From Afipia sp049747295 (GTDB taxonomy: Bacteria; Pseudomonadota; Alphaproteobacteria; Rhizobiales; Xanthobacteraceae): 64,000 nt of DNA. Where the stretch lies: positions 1 through 64,000 of the forward strand of contig NZ_JBMHJM010000002.1 in the NCBI RefSeq assembly GCF_049747295.1. The letters run 5' to 3'. A model generated the notes under the pieces. The model did not search any database and was not told the DNA's origin. It was given only the letters and a program-made list of their open reading frames with translations. The position numbers and the translations under genes are program-made. This document shows, one piece after another, positions 35,145 through 43,686 of this stretch; position 1 is the first letter of the stretch, and every line of letters begins with the position of its first letter.

Positions 35145-35333
35145 GTGGACAAACCGAGCGATGGTGTTCCTATGGGATGGGAACCGTTCAACGACGACGA
35201 CCACCGGATGACGTGCACAGTGTGCGGCGAGCGGTTCGACATGCGGGAGCTGGAGAACATCGGTAAGCACCTACATGATGTAAGCGAGGTGGAATTCGTC
35301 GAAACCTTCGGGCCGCCAACGCGGAGGGACTGA
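35145..35333 (+). CDS. Small CxxC...HxxxH zinc-finger-like protein
   Basis: 62 aa from a GTG at 35145, the base after the ku stop codon, so translation is almost certainly coupled. It has W-E-P-F-N-D-D-D, C-T-V-C-G-E-R-F-D-M-R, then I-G-K-H-L-H-D: two Cys and two His arranged like a C2H2 finger. It ends F-V-E-T-F-G-P-P-T-R-R-D. A close paralogue is at 62798. Position suggests a role in Ku-related repair, which is inference. Confidence 0.75.
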   Translation: MDKPSDGVPMGWEPFNDDDHRMTCTVCGERFDMRELENIGKHLHDVSEVEFVETFGPPTRRD

Positions 35334-35530
35334 TGCCTCTACACTTGGAAGCGATCATCGCGCTGCGACTTCCGGATGAATTGGCTGAGTGGGCCGAGCA
35401 GTTCGATACATTGCCGCATGAGAGGCTGTGGCCGGTCTCCCGTCCTGCGACTGCTTCGGCACGTCGCCCACGCGGCCGCCGAAGGTGCCCCGCGCAGGAT
35501 TTCCGTCGACTGACTCTGTGGCATCGCTGA
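35333..35530 (+). CDS. 65-aa hypothetical protein
   Basis: The ATG at 35333 overlaps the preceding stop as TGATG. The first part (MPLHLEAIIALRLPDELAEWAEQFDTLPHE) looks translated. The rest is Arg-rich and may be out of frame. It could be a truncated or frame-disrupted gene. Confidence 0.4.
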   Translation: MPLHLEAIIALRLPDELAEWAEQFDTLPHERLWPVSRPATASARRPRGRRRCPAQDFRRLTLWHR

Positions 35531-35569
35531 CTGCGCCGCGCTTTCGTCGCTCCCCAGTAGGAGGCTTCC

Positions 35570-36316
35570 TTGACGAACCAAATCCCCCGCTCAGTCGACA
35601 GCGACTTCAACGTTCTCAATTGGCGCGGAACGCCGCACGGGCCGTTCCGCCGTCTTTTGCGCCACTTTATTCATTTCTTCTCATATCATCTCATCCTTAG
35701 CCGCCAGAACATCCGAACGACCCGCGCGGCGGGCTTCCGCCTGCGCGTACGGCCGACGGTCTTCCACCCCCGCTTCTTTCTGAGTAGCGAGTATTTTGCG
35801 GAGTTCCTCGACGGGCTCGACCTGAGCGGCAAGTCCGTGGCTGATATTGGCACAGGGTCTGGCATCTTGGCTCTGGCGGCCGCGCGCGCCGGCGCGGCGG
35901 AGGTTTTGGCGCTCGACATCAATCCCCATGCGGCTCTCTCGGCGCTGGAGAATGCGCAGGCGAACGGCTTTGGTGACCGTGTGAGCGTCGCCTGTATGAA
36001 CCTCCTCGCCGCGCTTCCAGTGCGCCCGCTTTTCGATGTGATATTATCAAGCCCACCCAAGCATGCTGGCGAGCCGCGCGACCTCGCGGATCGCGGCTGG
36101 CACGCCGGCCCTCAATATCGGGACGTGGCTGCCTTGTTCAAGCAGGCCAGCGAGCGGCTGAAGCCCGACGGCCGTCTCTACGTCATGGTATCGTCGGACT
36201 CCGATCTCGACCTGTTCCGTCGGCTGATTGACGAGGCCGGCTTCCGCGCACGCCTCGCCTACGAGCGCTCATTCTACATCGAGTCGATGATTCTCTACGA
36301 GCTGCGTGGTCAATAG
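35570..36316 (+). CDS. Class I SAM-dependent methyltransferase
   Basis: 248 aa from a TTG at 35570, chosen because AGGAGG is six bases upstream. The SAM-binding motif is V-A-D-I-G-T-G-S-G-I-L-A-L-A-A-A near residue 90, followed by L-A-L-D-I-N-P-H-A. The motif IV position reads I-L-S-S-P-P-K, close to the N-P-P-Y/D-P-P motif of PrmC/RsmC-type N-methyltransferases. The substrate (protein, RNA or small molecule) cannot be told. It follows the Ku cluster on the same strand. Confidence 0.85.
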   Translation: MTNQIPRSVDSDFNVLNWRGTPHGPFRRLLRHFIHFFSYHLILSRQNIRTTRAAGFRLRVRPTVFHPRFFLSSEYFAEFLDGLDLSGKSVADIGTGSGILALAAARAGAAEVLALDINPHAALSALENAQANGFGDRVSVACMNLLAALPVRPLFDVILSSPPKHAGEPRDLADRGWHAGPQYRDVAALFKQASERLKPDGRLYVMVSSDSDLDLFRRLIDEAGFRARLAYERSFYIESMILYELRGQ

Positions 36317-36565
36317 CGTCGGTCCGGCTGGCTTACCCTTGCTGCCGGTCCGCTCGCTCATTTAACTCCCGGGTCATCGCACTTTGGCGAACAAAGACAG
36401 CGTTCGGCGGCGAGCCCTGGCGAGGCCTTTGACACAGGCAAGCGACGGCGCACACAGAAGTGCGACCACAACGACAATGCGGGACATGGGATTTCCTGTT
36501 ATGTATAGAGTGCGTTCAATGGGCGCCGTTGAGTTTGTGACCCCTTCTCAACGGCTCGAACTTCA
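36317..36565. other. Region before a strong terminator; possible sRNA
   Basis: No gene with a believable start. A frame at 36477-36635 runs through the terminator and is unlikely to be real. The presence of a perfect terminator suggests a short transcript. Confidence 0.4.
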
Positions 36566-36600
36566 AGCGGCCAGTCCGTGCAGGAGCTGGCCGCTTTTTT
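36566..36600 (+). terminator. Rho-independent terminator
   Basis: A perfect 9-bp stem AGCGGCCAG / CTGGCCGCT with a 12-base loop is followed by six T residues. The nearest gene on this strand, the methyltransferase, ends 250 bases earlier. Confidence 0.8.
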
Positions 36601-36819
36601 GGAACCTGCCGTACAGCTTTCCGTTTAGCGGCTGACCGTAGCGCTCTGGGATGGGCCGCAAGTTTCTGTTTTGCGGGATCGTTGCGCGTGTCGATGGCCG
36701 GACCGCTCATCGGTATTCCCTTTCAAGATTCGCGCGCTGCCCTGTTATCCACCCGTTGCTTCCGCAGTTCGCGGAAGTCGTCTTCTAGCGCTGTGACGCG
36801 ACGGCCGGTCTATCTGCCG

Positions 36820-36918
36820 TTATTCGGCGACAGGAATCGACGGGTTCATTTTCGCGACTCTTAAGCACTTCACCAGCTTTTCGATTTCATCTTCCATTGC
36901 CTTCATTCCCGAGATCAT
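36820..36918 (-). CDS. Possible 32-aa ORF
   Basis: An ATG at 36918 with AGAGGGA upstream opens MISGMKAMEDEIEKLVKCLR..., an amphipathic acidic-basic helix ending P-V-A-E. The strong ribosome binding site is the main support. Confidence 0.35.
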   Translation of the reverse strand: MISGMKAMEDEIEKLVKCLRVAKMNPSIPVAE

Positions 36919-37183
36919 GGCGATCCCTCTTACAGCGGTGCAATTGCGTCCTCGAGCGTTTCCGTAGCATCGGCCTGCGCCGAAGTTCGGCCTGCTGGGC
37001 GTCAAAGGTTGCCTGCGACGTTCCTGCAGCTTGGCGAGGTCCGGCGCATCGTTATCTGCGGCGCTCCGTTTCCTACCCAGTCATCCACTTGGTACGCAGA
37101 CGATGGACATTTTGCCTCATGCGGCAATAAGGAACTCCGTTCCGTTCCGATAATTGGCCCGGTACATCTAAGAAAGACACCGC

Positions 37184-37366
37184 ATGCCTTTTACATCGCC
37201 ACTTTGGAATCCCGAATGGATAGGGGCGATCCTTATCGTGCTGCTTGGCGCCGCTATAGTTTATGGCGTCATGCGAAATCGCCAGCGCATGCCTAAGGAT
37301 GTCCAACGTACGGAGGCGGCAACAAAGGCTCTTTATGCGGAAGAAGATAAACGCCAAAATGATTAA
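37184..37366 (+). CDS. 60-aa single-pass membrane protein
   Basis: MPFTSPLWNPEWIGAILIVL leads into one transmembrane helix (to about residue 30), then a basic and polar tail (R-N-R-Q-R-M-P-K-D-V-Q-R-T-E). It resembles small accessory membrane proteins of rhizobia. Function unknown. Confidence 0.65.
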   Translation: MPFTSPLWNPEWIGAILIVLLGAAIVYGVMRNRQRMPKDVQRTEAATKALYAEEDKRQND

Positions 37367-37701
37367 CGGGTGACAGATGATTGCTTGAGCCATCCCACCC
37401 CCGCGACATCTGATCATTTTTCACGTCGCTAAACCTTAAGCCCACGCCTTCGCTTTGCTGGCGTTCGCCACAACATCTTATGAAGGCCCCCGAAAGACTT
37501 TACCCTCCTCTCCGGCGCTATCGGTCTGGACCGCAGTTGTTTAGCGCGTCTCTATTTTGATGCAGAAAGCGCGGCGTCCTGAGCTTATCTTAAATTAGAG
37601 TAATCCTCCTGCATCTAGGCTCGATGGGGGCACCCGAGCTAGGCCGTTCTGGAACAAACGCAAAAACCGTCCTTGGGAGGTCTCTCTCGGAGGACATTGA
37701 A
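37367..37701. other. Intergenic, nothing recognised
   Basis: This is the upstream region of the DUF4142 gene. No gene or clear promoter motif was seen. Confidence 0.35.
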
Positions 37702-38241
37702 ATGTATCGAATCTTAATAGCTATTGCGTGCCTTGGCCTCGCGACTGCGGCGTCCGCTCAGTCGGTCGGCGAAAAGACTGGCGTCAATTCGACCTTGGGC
37801 ATTAGCCCTACTACAGCGGATTTTGTGAAACAGGTCGCAATAAGCGACATGTTTGAGATTCAGTCCAACAAAGTAGGTGAAGAAAAGGGAACTGGTCCAG
37901 ACAAAACGTTCGCGAAGCAAATGGTGACTGATCACACTAAAACCAGCACCGAACTGAAGACGCTTGTATCATCAGGTAAGGTGAAGGCCGAGCTGCCGAC
38001 CGCGCTAGACAGCGCGCATCAAACCAAGCTCGACAAACTTAAAGGCTTAAGCGGAAGCGATTTCGTCTCCAATTATCGCACGATGCAGGTTGATGCACAT
38101 AAGGACGCAGTTGACCTCTTTGAGCGGTACGCAAAGGGCGGCGATGACGCGGAACTTAAGAGCTGGGCGGGTAAGACTCTTCCTGCGCTCAAGCATCATC
38201 TTGAGATGGCACAGGGCTTAGAAAAGCAGGCGACCAAATAG
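37702..38241 (+). CDS. Exported DUF4142 protein
   Basis: 179 aa from the ATG at 37702, preceded by CTCGGAGGACATTGAA. Residues 1-19 are a signal peptide (M-Y-R-I-L-I-A-I-A-C-L-G-L-A-T-A-A-S-A). The mature part is the four-helix DUF4142 bundle: T-A-D-F-V-K-Q-V-A-I-S-D-M-F-E-I-Q-S-N, M-V-T-D-H-T-K-T, M-Q-V-D-A-H-K-D-A-V-D-L-F, and L-P-A-L-K-H-H-L-E-M-A. It is ferritin-like in fold and periplasmic; its function is unknown. A terminator follows closely. Confidence 0.9.
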   Translation: MYRILIAIACLGLATAASAQSVGEKTGVNSTLGISPTTADFVKQVAISDMFEIQSNKVGEEKGTGPDKTFAKQMVTDHTKTSTELKTLVSSGKVKAELPTALDSAHQTKLDKLKGLSGSDFVSNYRTMQVDAHKDAVDLFERYAKGGDDAELKSWAGKTLPALKHHLEMAQGLEKQATK

Positions 38242-38262
38242 ACGTTACCCTAGCAGGAAAAG

Positions 38263-38290
38263 TCCGCGCCTTCTAAGCGCGGATTTTTTT
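38263..38290 (+). terminator. Rho-independent terminator after DUF4142 gene
   Basis: The stem TCCGCGC / GCGCGGA is followed by seven T residues, 22 bases after the stop codon. Confidence 0.85.
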
Positions 38291-38303
38291 GACCGGCGGA
38301 CAG

Positions 38304-39473
38304 TCAGGGCCTAAGGACGACCTTGATCACGCCGTCCTCCTTATCGCGAAACTTCTTGTACATAGCAGGCGCGTCTTCCAGGCTCGCTGGATGGGTCACG
38401 ACGAAACTTGGATCAATTTCGCCCTCTTCGATCTTCTTCAAAAGAGGCTTGGTATACGATTGGACATGCGTTTGACCGGTCTTAATGGTCAGGCCCTTGT
38501 TCATGGCCGCGCCGATCGGGATTTTGTCGCCCATCCCTACATAGACGCCAGGAATTGAAATCGTCCCCGCCTTTCTGCAGCACATGATTACTTGGCGTAA
38601 GACGTGCACGCGATCCGTCGCCAACATGGTTGCAGCTTTCACTTTATCTAAAATGGCATCGGCCGCACCATGGCCGGCTGCCTCGCAGCCCACGGCATCA
38701 ATGCAACTGTCCGGGCCGCGCTTGTCGGTTAGCATCATCAATTCGTCGTACACGTCGGTCTTGGAAAAATCGATTGTCTCCGCGCCTCCTGTCCGCGCCA
38801 TTTCAAGGCGCTCTTGCACTTCGTCGATTGCGATTACACGGCCCGCCCCCATCATGTGAGCCGACCGGATCGCAAACTGCCCGACGGGACCGCACCCCCA
38901 GACGGCAACGGTGTCTCCGTTCTGAATTTGAGCATTCTCTGCGGCCATATAACCGGTCGGAAAGATGTCTGAAAGGAAAAGGGCCTGTTCGTCGGTTAAA
39001 CTGTCGGGCACCTTGATGGGGCCTACGTCAGCCATCGGAACGCGCAAATATTCAGCCTGTCCGCCACTATAACCGCCGAGCATATGGCTGAAGCCAAACA
39101 AGCCGGCCGGCGAATGTCCCATCGCCTTGATTGCAATTTCAGCGTTTGGATTGGTGCGATCACAGCAAGAATACAAGCCCTTTTCGCAAAACCAGCACTG
39201 GCCGCAGCTGATAGTGAATGGGACAACTACTCTGTCCCCTTTTCTAAGGTTTTGTACTTCGCCCCCGACCTCGACCACCACACCCATATTTTCATGGCCT
39301 AGGATGTCACCGCTCTTCATGGTCGGTTGATATCCGTCCAAGAGGTGGAGATCAGAACCGCAGATGGCGCATGCAGTGATTTTGATAATCGCGTCGCGGG
39401 GATTCTGAATTTTTGGGTCGGGTACAGTATCGACCCTTACATCGCCTTTTCCGTGCCAACATAATGCTCGCAT
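38304..39473 (-). CDS. Zinc-dependent alcohol dehydrogenase (formaldehyde-dehydrogenase-like)
   Basis: 389 aa. The medium-chain dehydrogenase signatures are present: catalytic Zn ligand in C-A-I-C-G-S-D-L-H, then G-H-E-N-M-G-V-V-V-E-V-G. The structural Zn cluster is C-G-Q-C-W-F-C-E-K-G-L-Y-S-C-C, and the cofactor fold is V-W-G-C-G-P-V-G-Q. The long form with E-A-A-G-H-G and the G-M-G-D-K-I-P-I-G loop places it in the FDH-like group of zinc alcohol dehydrogenases, often annotated as S-(hydroxymethyl)glutathione dehydrogenase-like. The true substrate is unknown. Confidence 0.9.
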   Translation of the reverse strand: MRALCWHGKGDVRVDTVPDPKIQNPRDAIIKITACAICGSDLHLLDGYQPTMKSGDILGHENMGVVVEVGGEVQNLRKGDRVVVPFTISCGQCWFCEKGLYSCCDRTNPNAEIAIKAMGHSPAGLFGFSHMLGGYSGGQAEYLRVPMADVGPIKVPDSLTDEQALFLSDIFPTGYMAAENAQIQNGDTVAVWGCGPVGQFAIRSAHMMGAGRVIAIDEVQERLEMARTGGAETIDFSKTDVYDELMMLTDKRGPDSCIDAVGCEAAGHGAADAILDKVKAATMLATDRVHVLRQVIMCCRKAGTISIPGVYVGMGDKIPIGAAMNKGLTIKTGQTHVQSYTKPLLKKIEEGEIDPSFVVTHPASLEDAPAMYKKFRDKEDGVIKVVLRP

Positions 39474-39559
39474 GGCGTTTCTCCTTGTGAGACGCCAACT
39501 GACTTATTCACGGCACGTTCCACCTATTGGACGCTAGTCACCAAAATCGAGTGATTTCG

Positions 39560-39694
39560 ATGCCTCGTGATCCGCTGAAGAAGATTTGGGATTGGATACG
39601 ACGCGCGCCACTTTCTCCAGATTTCGTTCTGGCCGTGGCATCGGGCCTCATTGCGTGGCTGGTGGTGCTTTTTCGCTGCAGGAGCAGAAGATGA
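39560..39694 (+). CDS. Possible 44-aa membrane protein overlapping DUF72
   Basis: The ATG at 39560 opens MPRDPLKKIWDWIRRAPLSP, then one transmembrane helix (F-V-L-A-V-A-S-G-L-I-A-W-L-V-V-L-F) and an Arg-rich end. The topology is convincing. It overlaps the 3' end of the leftward DUF72 gene by 47 bases, and its ribosome binding site is weak. Confidence 0.4.
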   Translation: MPRDPLKKIWDWIRRAPLSPDFVLAVASGLIAWLVVLFRCRSRR

Positions 39695-40340
39695 TGCCCG
39701 CTTTCTTGAAGGCGCGATAAACTTCCTCGTTCCACCAGCTCTTGTGCCGGAATTCCACGACGTTGCGGCGCGCCGGATCGAGTTGGCTCACAATCGAATT
39801 GAGGCGCGGCTTCGTGTAGTGATAGCTGGGGGGCAGCTGGAAGAGAAAGCACCCCATCTGCTGCCCCAGAATATCAGCGATGATGCCAAAATCGCGGATG
39901 AGAGTCTTAGTTCCCTTAAATCGCTTCACATGAGTTATGAGTTCGCAGACCTTGACCGTGTAAACGAACTCCCTGTCACGCGACTGACGGCGCCAGGCCT
40001 GAACGTTCGCAACGGTGGGCCAGGAATAAAATGAAGCATTGATTTCGACGGTGTCGAAGGCGTTCGAGTAGTGGCCGAACCAGCCCGGTTGCGGCACGTC
40101 TGCGTAAAACGAATCCCGCCATTTCCAGTATCGCCAGCCCGAGCATCCAACGAACACCGATTTTCCCAACTCATGCGAAGTATGTACCCCGTTCGCTTCC
40201 ATCTTTCGCCGCGCGAAATGCATCTTCGCGGCACGTCTGATATTGTCATTTCGCTGTTTCTCGCGCCCGAGCCGACGCCGCTCACGACGCTCCTCAGGCG
40301 TTAGTTCCCTCTTCTCGGAATGTGTGCTTGCACGGGGCAT
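39648..40340 (-). CDS. DUF72 protein, C-terminally short
   Basis: 230 aa from the ATG at 40340, two bases after the preceding stop. The first ~50 residues are a basic helical leader. The DUF72 TIM-barrel core follows: V-F-V-G-C-S-G-W-R-Y-W-K-W, F-Y-S-W-P-T, V-K-V-C-x-L-I-T-H, F-L-F-Q-L-P-P-S, and V-E-F-R-H-K-S-W. Family members usually continue another 50-60 residues past F-C-S-C-S; here the frame ends K-A-P-P-A-T-Q. The gene is truncated, and a small membrane gene begins in the missing part on the other strand. Confidence 0.8.
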   Translation of the reverse strand: MPRASTHSEKRELTPEERRERRRLGREKQRNDNIRRAAKMHFARRKMEANGVHTSHELGKSVFVGCSGWRYWKWRDSFYADVPQPGWFGHYSNAFDTVEINASFYSWPTVANVQAWRRQSRDREFVYTVKVCELITHVKRFKGTKTLIRDFGIIADILGQQMGCFLFQLPPSYHYTKPRLNSIVSQLDPARRNVVEFRHKSWWNEEVYRAFKKAGIIFCSCSEKAPPATQ

Positions 40341-40342
40341 GG

Positions 40343-40954
40343 TCAACTGCTTGCCTTGCGGACGGCTGCGTCCAGCCGGTGCTTCGCTTTCTTCCAGCGC
40401 TCATCTTCAGCTTCGGCACGGCGTTGGACCGCCTCAAGATCCTTCTCAATCTGCGCCGCTTTCTCTTCATGCTCCTGCGTTTCCCTTTCCGACGCTGCCT
40501 CTGCTGCTTCCCGTGCGGCCTTCCTCCGCGCCCGATCCTTTGCCGCTGCGGCTTCTTCCTTCTGCCGCTGCTTTTCGCGGCGCGCGCGTTCTTTTTCGAA
40601 CGCGGCTGCTGCTCTGCGCTCCGACTTCTTATCGGTCGTCAGTGTCCTGCCTGCCTTTGATTTCGCCGCCCTGGCTTTGGCCTTGCGCGGACGGGCGTCG
40701 AGCGACACGGCCGTTGGCAAATCCGCATGCTCACGGAAAGGCGCGTCAGATCCCACGGGCCGATGCAGGACGACGCCGGGCTGGTCCATTGCCGCCGCGA
40801 TGACTTTGCTGTCATCGGACTCTTTTGCAAAACCCTGATGGAATAGATTGCTGCCCGCGCCCCAGGCTTCGAGCGCCGCCTTCATCGACGGCGCCGCTAC
40901 GGCAAGATCGTAAAAGCCCTGCGATGTCTGATAGACCTTGAGTTTCCGCGCCAT
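40343..40954 (-). CDS. Coiled-coil (TolA-like) hypothetical protein
   Basis: 203 aa with GGAAG before the ATG. Residues about 1-75 are a folded N-terminal domain (M-A-R-K-L-K-V-Y-Q-T-S-Q-G-F-Y-D-L-A-V-A-A-P-S, then K-V-I-A-A-A-M). Residues about 88-203 are an uninterrupted Ala/Glu/Arg/Lys helix, a long coiled coil, giving TolA-like matches by composition only. No membrane helix is present. It forms an operon with DUF72; both are common neighbours of ku/ligD genes in Bradyrhizobium. Confidence 0.75.
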   Translation of the reverse strand: MARKLKVYQTSQGFYDLAVAAPSMKAALEAWGAGSNLFHQGFAKESDDSKVIAAAMDQPGVVLHRPVGSDAPFREHADLPTAVSLDARPRKAKARAAKSKAGRTLTTDKKSERRAAAAFEKERARREKQRQKEEAAAAKDRARRKAAREAAEAASERETQEHEEKAAQIEKDLEAVQRRAEAEDERWKKAKHRLDAAVRKASS

Positions 40955-41009
40955 AGGCTTCCAATGTTCCGCGGCAGCCTCTGGTTCCGCGTCAGATGCC
41001 TCTGCCCGC

Positions 41010-41267
41010 CTACCCGGTCATTTCCTTCTCAGCTCTGGGAAACCAGCGCCAGATGCCAAGGATATTGATCAGGAGGAGAATGACGTTCTGGATGACGAGC
41101 GAGGCCTTCTCCTCGAGCCAGCCGTCGACCATCCATGCGACGGATGCGACAATGAAGATTGAAAACCCCGAGACCATGACACGGGCATTCCAGTTGGCGG
41201 CCACAAGCGCTGCGGCAAAGACCGTGGCCACGGCTGCAAACGTCCTCAGCAGCATCATCCCATCCAT
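41010..41267 (-). CDS. Small three-helix membrane protein
   Basis: 85 aa preceded by GGAGCGCTT. There are three hydrophobic helices (L-L-R-T-F-A-A-V-A-T-V-F-A-A-A-L-V, V-S-G-F-S-I-F-I-V-A-S-V-A-W, and L-V-I-Q-N-V-I-L-L-L-I-N-I-L-G-I-W-R-W). The final N-x-x-x-L-L-x-N-x-x-G-x-W-R-W resembles small SemiSWEET/PnuC-like or YgjV-type proteins, but I do not commit to that. Confidence 0.75.
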   Translation of the reverse strand: MDGMMLLRTFAAVATVFAAALVAANWNARVMVSGFSIFIVASVAWMVDGWLEEKASLVIQNVILLLINILGIWRWFPRAEKEMTG

Positions 41268-41304
41268 AAGCGCTCCTTGATCGGTGCCATGTTGTCCGAA
41301 GGCT

Positions 41305-41617
41305 TCACAGCTGAAGGATTTCTTGCGCGCGAATGACGATCTCCTCCTGACTCAACTCGGCTTCCAGCCTCTTGCGCAAAGATCGCCAGAATTCAGGCAC
41401 GAGCCGGTCCGTCATCACCTCGACGAGCGATGTTGTCGCGCTCCGTTTCGCCGCCGCTGCGCCAAAGTCCCTGAGCGGGAGCGCGCACGAAGCTCGTCGC
41501 GCCGCCAAACCTGCCGGTCAGCTCTTTCAGAAGCCCTTCGAACCAGGCTTGCGAGACGGGTTCACCGTTGCCGGCTTCTTTAGGCAAAAGGATCTGGATG
41601 AGGTGGGATACGCTCAT
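41305..41617 (-). pseudogene. Hypothetical conserved protein, frameshifted
   Basis: The ATG at 41617 overlaps the isochorismatase stop. The first frame reads MSVSHLIQILLPKEAGNGEP ... G-E-T-E-R-D-N-I-A. A one-base change near 41420 moves the rest (V-E-V-M-T-D-R-L-V-P-E-F-W-R-S-L-R-K-R-L-E) into the next frame, to the stop at 41305. Together they give about 103 residues, a plausible complete protein of unknown function. The shift may be a sequencing error. Confidence 0.7.
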
Positions 41618-42252
41618 GACAATTGCCCTGCCCGCGCGCAGCCGGGCCAACTGTCAAGGATGGTTCCGGTCGTGACGCATTCAACTTGCTGGGCAAAGCG
41701 GTTCATGTAGACATCCATCGTCGCGTCATGGGTTTTGTCGGCCGAACTGCACAGTGCGTCCGTAACGAGAATGGTACGGAAGCCCCAGTCGATTGCGCCC
41801 AGCATAGTCGCGAGTACACAGACATCGGTCTCACCACCGGTGATGATGATGGTCTCGACTCCCGCTCCGCGCAGCTGCCGATGCAGGTCGGTCCCGGTCC
41901 ATGGCGAATAAACATGCTTGTCGAAGGTGCGGGCTGGCGGGACGAACTGCGCTAGTTCGGGGACCAGGCCGACCATTTCTGGGCCGAGTTGGTCGATAGT
42001 CATCGATCCCCAGCGCGCATAATAGTGCCGCCACATGCCGACGCCGTGGCCCGGCTTCGCGGCGGGGATGAAACGCGTGAAGACCGTCCTCTCAGCATGG
42101 GCGGATGCAATTGCCACGACGTTCGGCAGGACGCGGGGTAGCCATGGCATCTGCCATTCGGTGCCTTCCGCGAACATTCTCTGCATGTCGACGCAAATAT
42201 GGACCGTATTTTCTCCCGGCGCTCCGTAGCGGAGCTCGTCGTTCTTTGACAT
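41614..42252 (-). CDS. Isochorismatase-family cysteine hydrolase
   Basis: 212 aa from the ATG at 42252, preceded by AAGGAGATCGCG. The fold is marked by V-H-I-C-V-D-M-Q-R-M-F with the catalytic Asp, a lysine in the F-D-K-H-V-Y-S segment, and the nucleophile Cys in G-G-E-T-D-V-C-V-L-A-T-M. All three catalytic residues are present. Such enzymes hydrolyse amides or isochorismate; the substrate is unknown. It is translationally coupled to the frameshifted gene downstream. Confidence 0.9.
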   Translation of the reverse strand: MSKNDELRYGAPGENTVHICVDMQRMFAEGTEWQMPWLPRVLPNVVAIASAHAERTVFTRFIPAAKPGHGVGMWRHYYARWGSMTIDQLGPEMVGLVPELAQFVPPARTFDKHVYSPWTGTDLHRQLRGAGVETIIITGGETDVCVLATMLGAIDWGFRTILVTDALCSSADKTHDATMDVYMNRFAQQVECVTTGTILDSWPGCARAGQLS

Positions 42253-42782
42253 CGCGATCTCCTTAAAAACCAGCTCCAACGGAGTCTTTTAAGGTTAGTT
42301 CCTGTTTTCGAGAAGGGTTGCAGGGCGCAACGCAACCTCACTAGCCCCGCGGGAATTTGCGGGGATAGACAGTTAAGGGCTGCTCCAGAGCGCGAGCGCG
42401 CTTTGCCCCTTGACGGCCGGTAGGCGAAATCCCCTCCTGATGCGCCAAGGGGGCGTATCTTCGGTCCCGACGAAGAGACTTGCAGTCCACCAGGACGCCT
42501 AGAGGCAAGGTCGACAGCGCAGATGGCGGCGCACCCGAAAAGCCGTAGTCAACCTTGCCCGCATACTTGAGGTCGTTGCCATTTCGGTGACCGGGGAAAA
42601 GCCCATCTCCTTCAGTCGACGTCGAACGCTATGAGCACCGGGAGTTTGTCGGAACGGACGCAAAACTTTTCTGTTTTAGCGATGTCCGCGTTGCGACGAA
42701 TGCTTCCATGCCCCCGGCCTAGCTCGCAGACTTGGCCGACTGATTTCCTAGACTTTCAATGAGATTTCACGAGTGAGAGAAC
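42253..42782. other. Intergenic, nothing recognised
   Basis: A GC hairpin CCCCGC / GCGGGG lies near 42346-42365, and TGTCCGC-type repeat fragments are near 42682. No gene with a supported start was found. Confidence 0.4.
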
Positions 42783-43358
42783 ATGCCAATCAGGGTCTCA
42801 CCAACAAATTTTGACATAGTAGTAGCGAATGTGGTCGCCGACCATGCTCATCCGCTGCCCGAGTCAGTCGCGCGGACTCTCACCTACGGCGCGGACGAGA
42901 AGCTTCTTATTGCGCTTGCAGGCGCGGTGTGGATCTACGCCCGCGAGAGAAAGCCTAGTCTCCGACCCGCAGCCGACCATCTCTTAAGGGTCACCCTCGT
43001 GACGTCGATACTTCCGCATTTCCTGAAGGCATACGTCAATCAGACGCGCCCGGACCGATACGTAGTCGCCGCTCACCGGCGCGGCATTCCGATCTCCGGC
43101 CATGCGAACGATGCTTTTCCGTCCGGCCATGCCGTGCACATGGGCGCTCTGGCTTCTGCGGCGACCATGCTGCGACCGAAATATCGCAACGTAGTGTGGG
43201 CCGCGACGGTTGGGCTTTCCATTTCACGCATCCTTATACTCGCGCATTGGACGAGTGACGTGATTGTTGGCTTCGGTATCGGTGCCGTGATAGAGCGACT
43301 TGTGCGGCCCTTCACGCGCTTCCCATCACCGCCGGGAACCAGACGGCGGAGCGGATGA
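42783..43358 (+). CDS. PAP2-family phosphatase
   Basis: 191 aa. All three phosphatase motifs are present: K-A-Y-V-N-Q-T-R-P-D-R, F-P-S-G-H-A, and S-R-I-L-I-L-A-H-W-T-S-D-V, with the catalytic histidines. Several transmembrane helices surround them. PAP2 enzymes dephosphorylate phosphatidate, undecaprenyl diphosphate or similar lipids at the membrane. It overlaps the next membrane gene by 4 bp. Confidence 0.9.
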   Translation: MPIRVSPTNFDIVVANVVADHAHPLPESVARTLTYGADEKLLIALAGAVWIYARERKPSLRPAADHLLRVTLVTSILPHFLKAYVNQTRPDRYVVAAHRRGIPISGHANDAFPSGHAVHMGALASAATMLRPKYRNVVWAATVGLSISRILILAHWTSDVIVGFGIGAVIERLVRPFTRFPSPPGTRRRSG

Positions 43359-43681
43359 TGGGCGAATACGCCATTCGCTTTGTTCTGGGCGGTTTTGTCG
43401 TTTCCGCATTTGCAATGCTTGGCGACTTACTCCGTCCTAAAAGCTTCGCAGGGCTGTTTGGCGCCGCGCCGTCCGTTGCCCTTGCAACGCTTGCCATCGC
43501 CATCGTCCAACACGGTCCGCTGTATGCCGCCGTGCAAACCCGAAGCATGGGGATTGGAGCCGTTGCGCTTGCTGTCTACAGCGTGCTCGTCTGTCATAAT
43601 CTAGTGCGTGCGCACCTTCATGCACTCGCAGCGACGCTGGTGGCTCTTGTGGGCTGGCTGGTCGTTGCTGGCGGTCTTTAG
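43355..43681 (+). CDS. DUF3147-like membrane protein
   Basis: 108 aa with four hydrophobic helices. M-M-G-E-Y-A-I-R-F-V-L-G-G, then L-L-R-P-K-S-F-A-G-L-F-G-A-A-P-S-V-A-L-A-T-L, is the DUF3147 pattern. Its ATG overlaps the PAP2 stop. Function unknown; it is likely cotranscribed with the phosphatase. Confidence 0.8.
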   Translation: MMGEYAIRFVLGGFVVSAFAMLGDLLRPKSFAGLFGAAPSVALATLAIAIVQHGPLYAAVQTRSMGIGAVALAVYSVLVCHNLVRAHLHALAATLVALVGWLVVAGGL

Positions 43682-43686
43682 GGACG

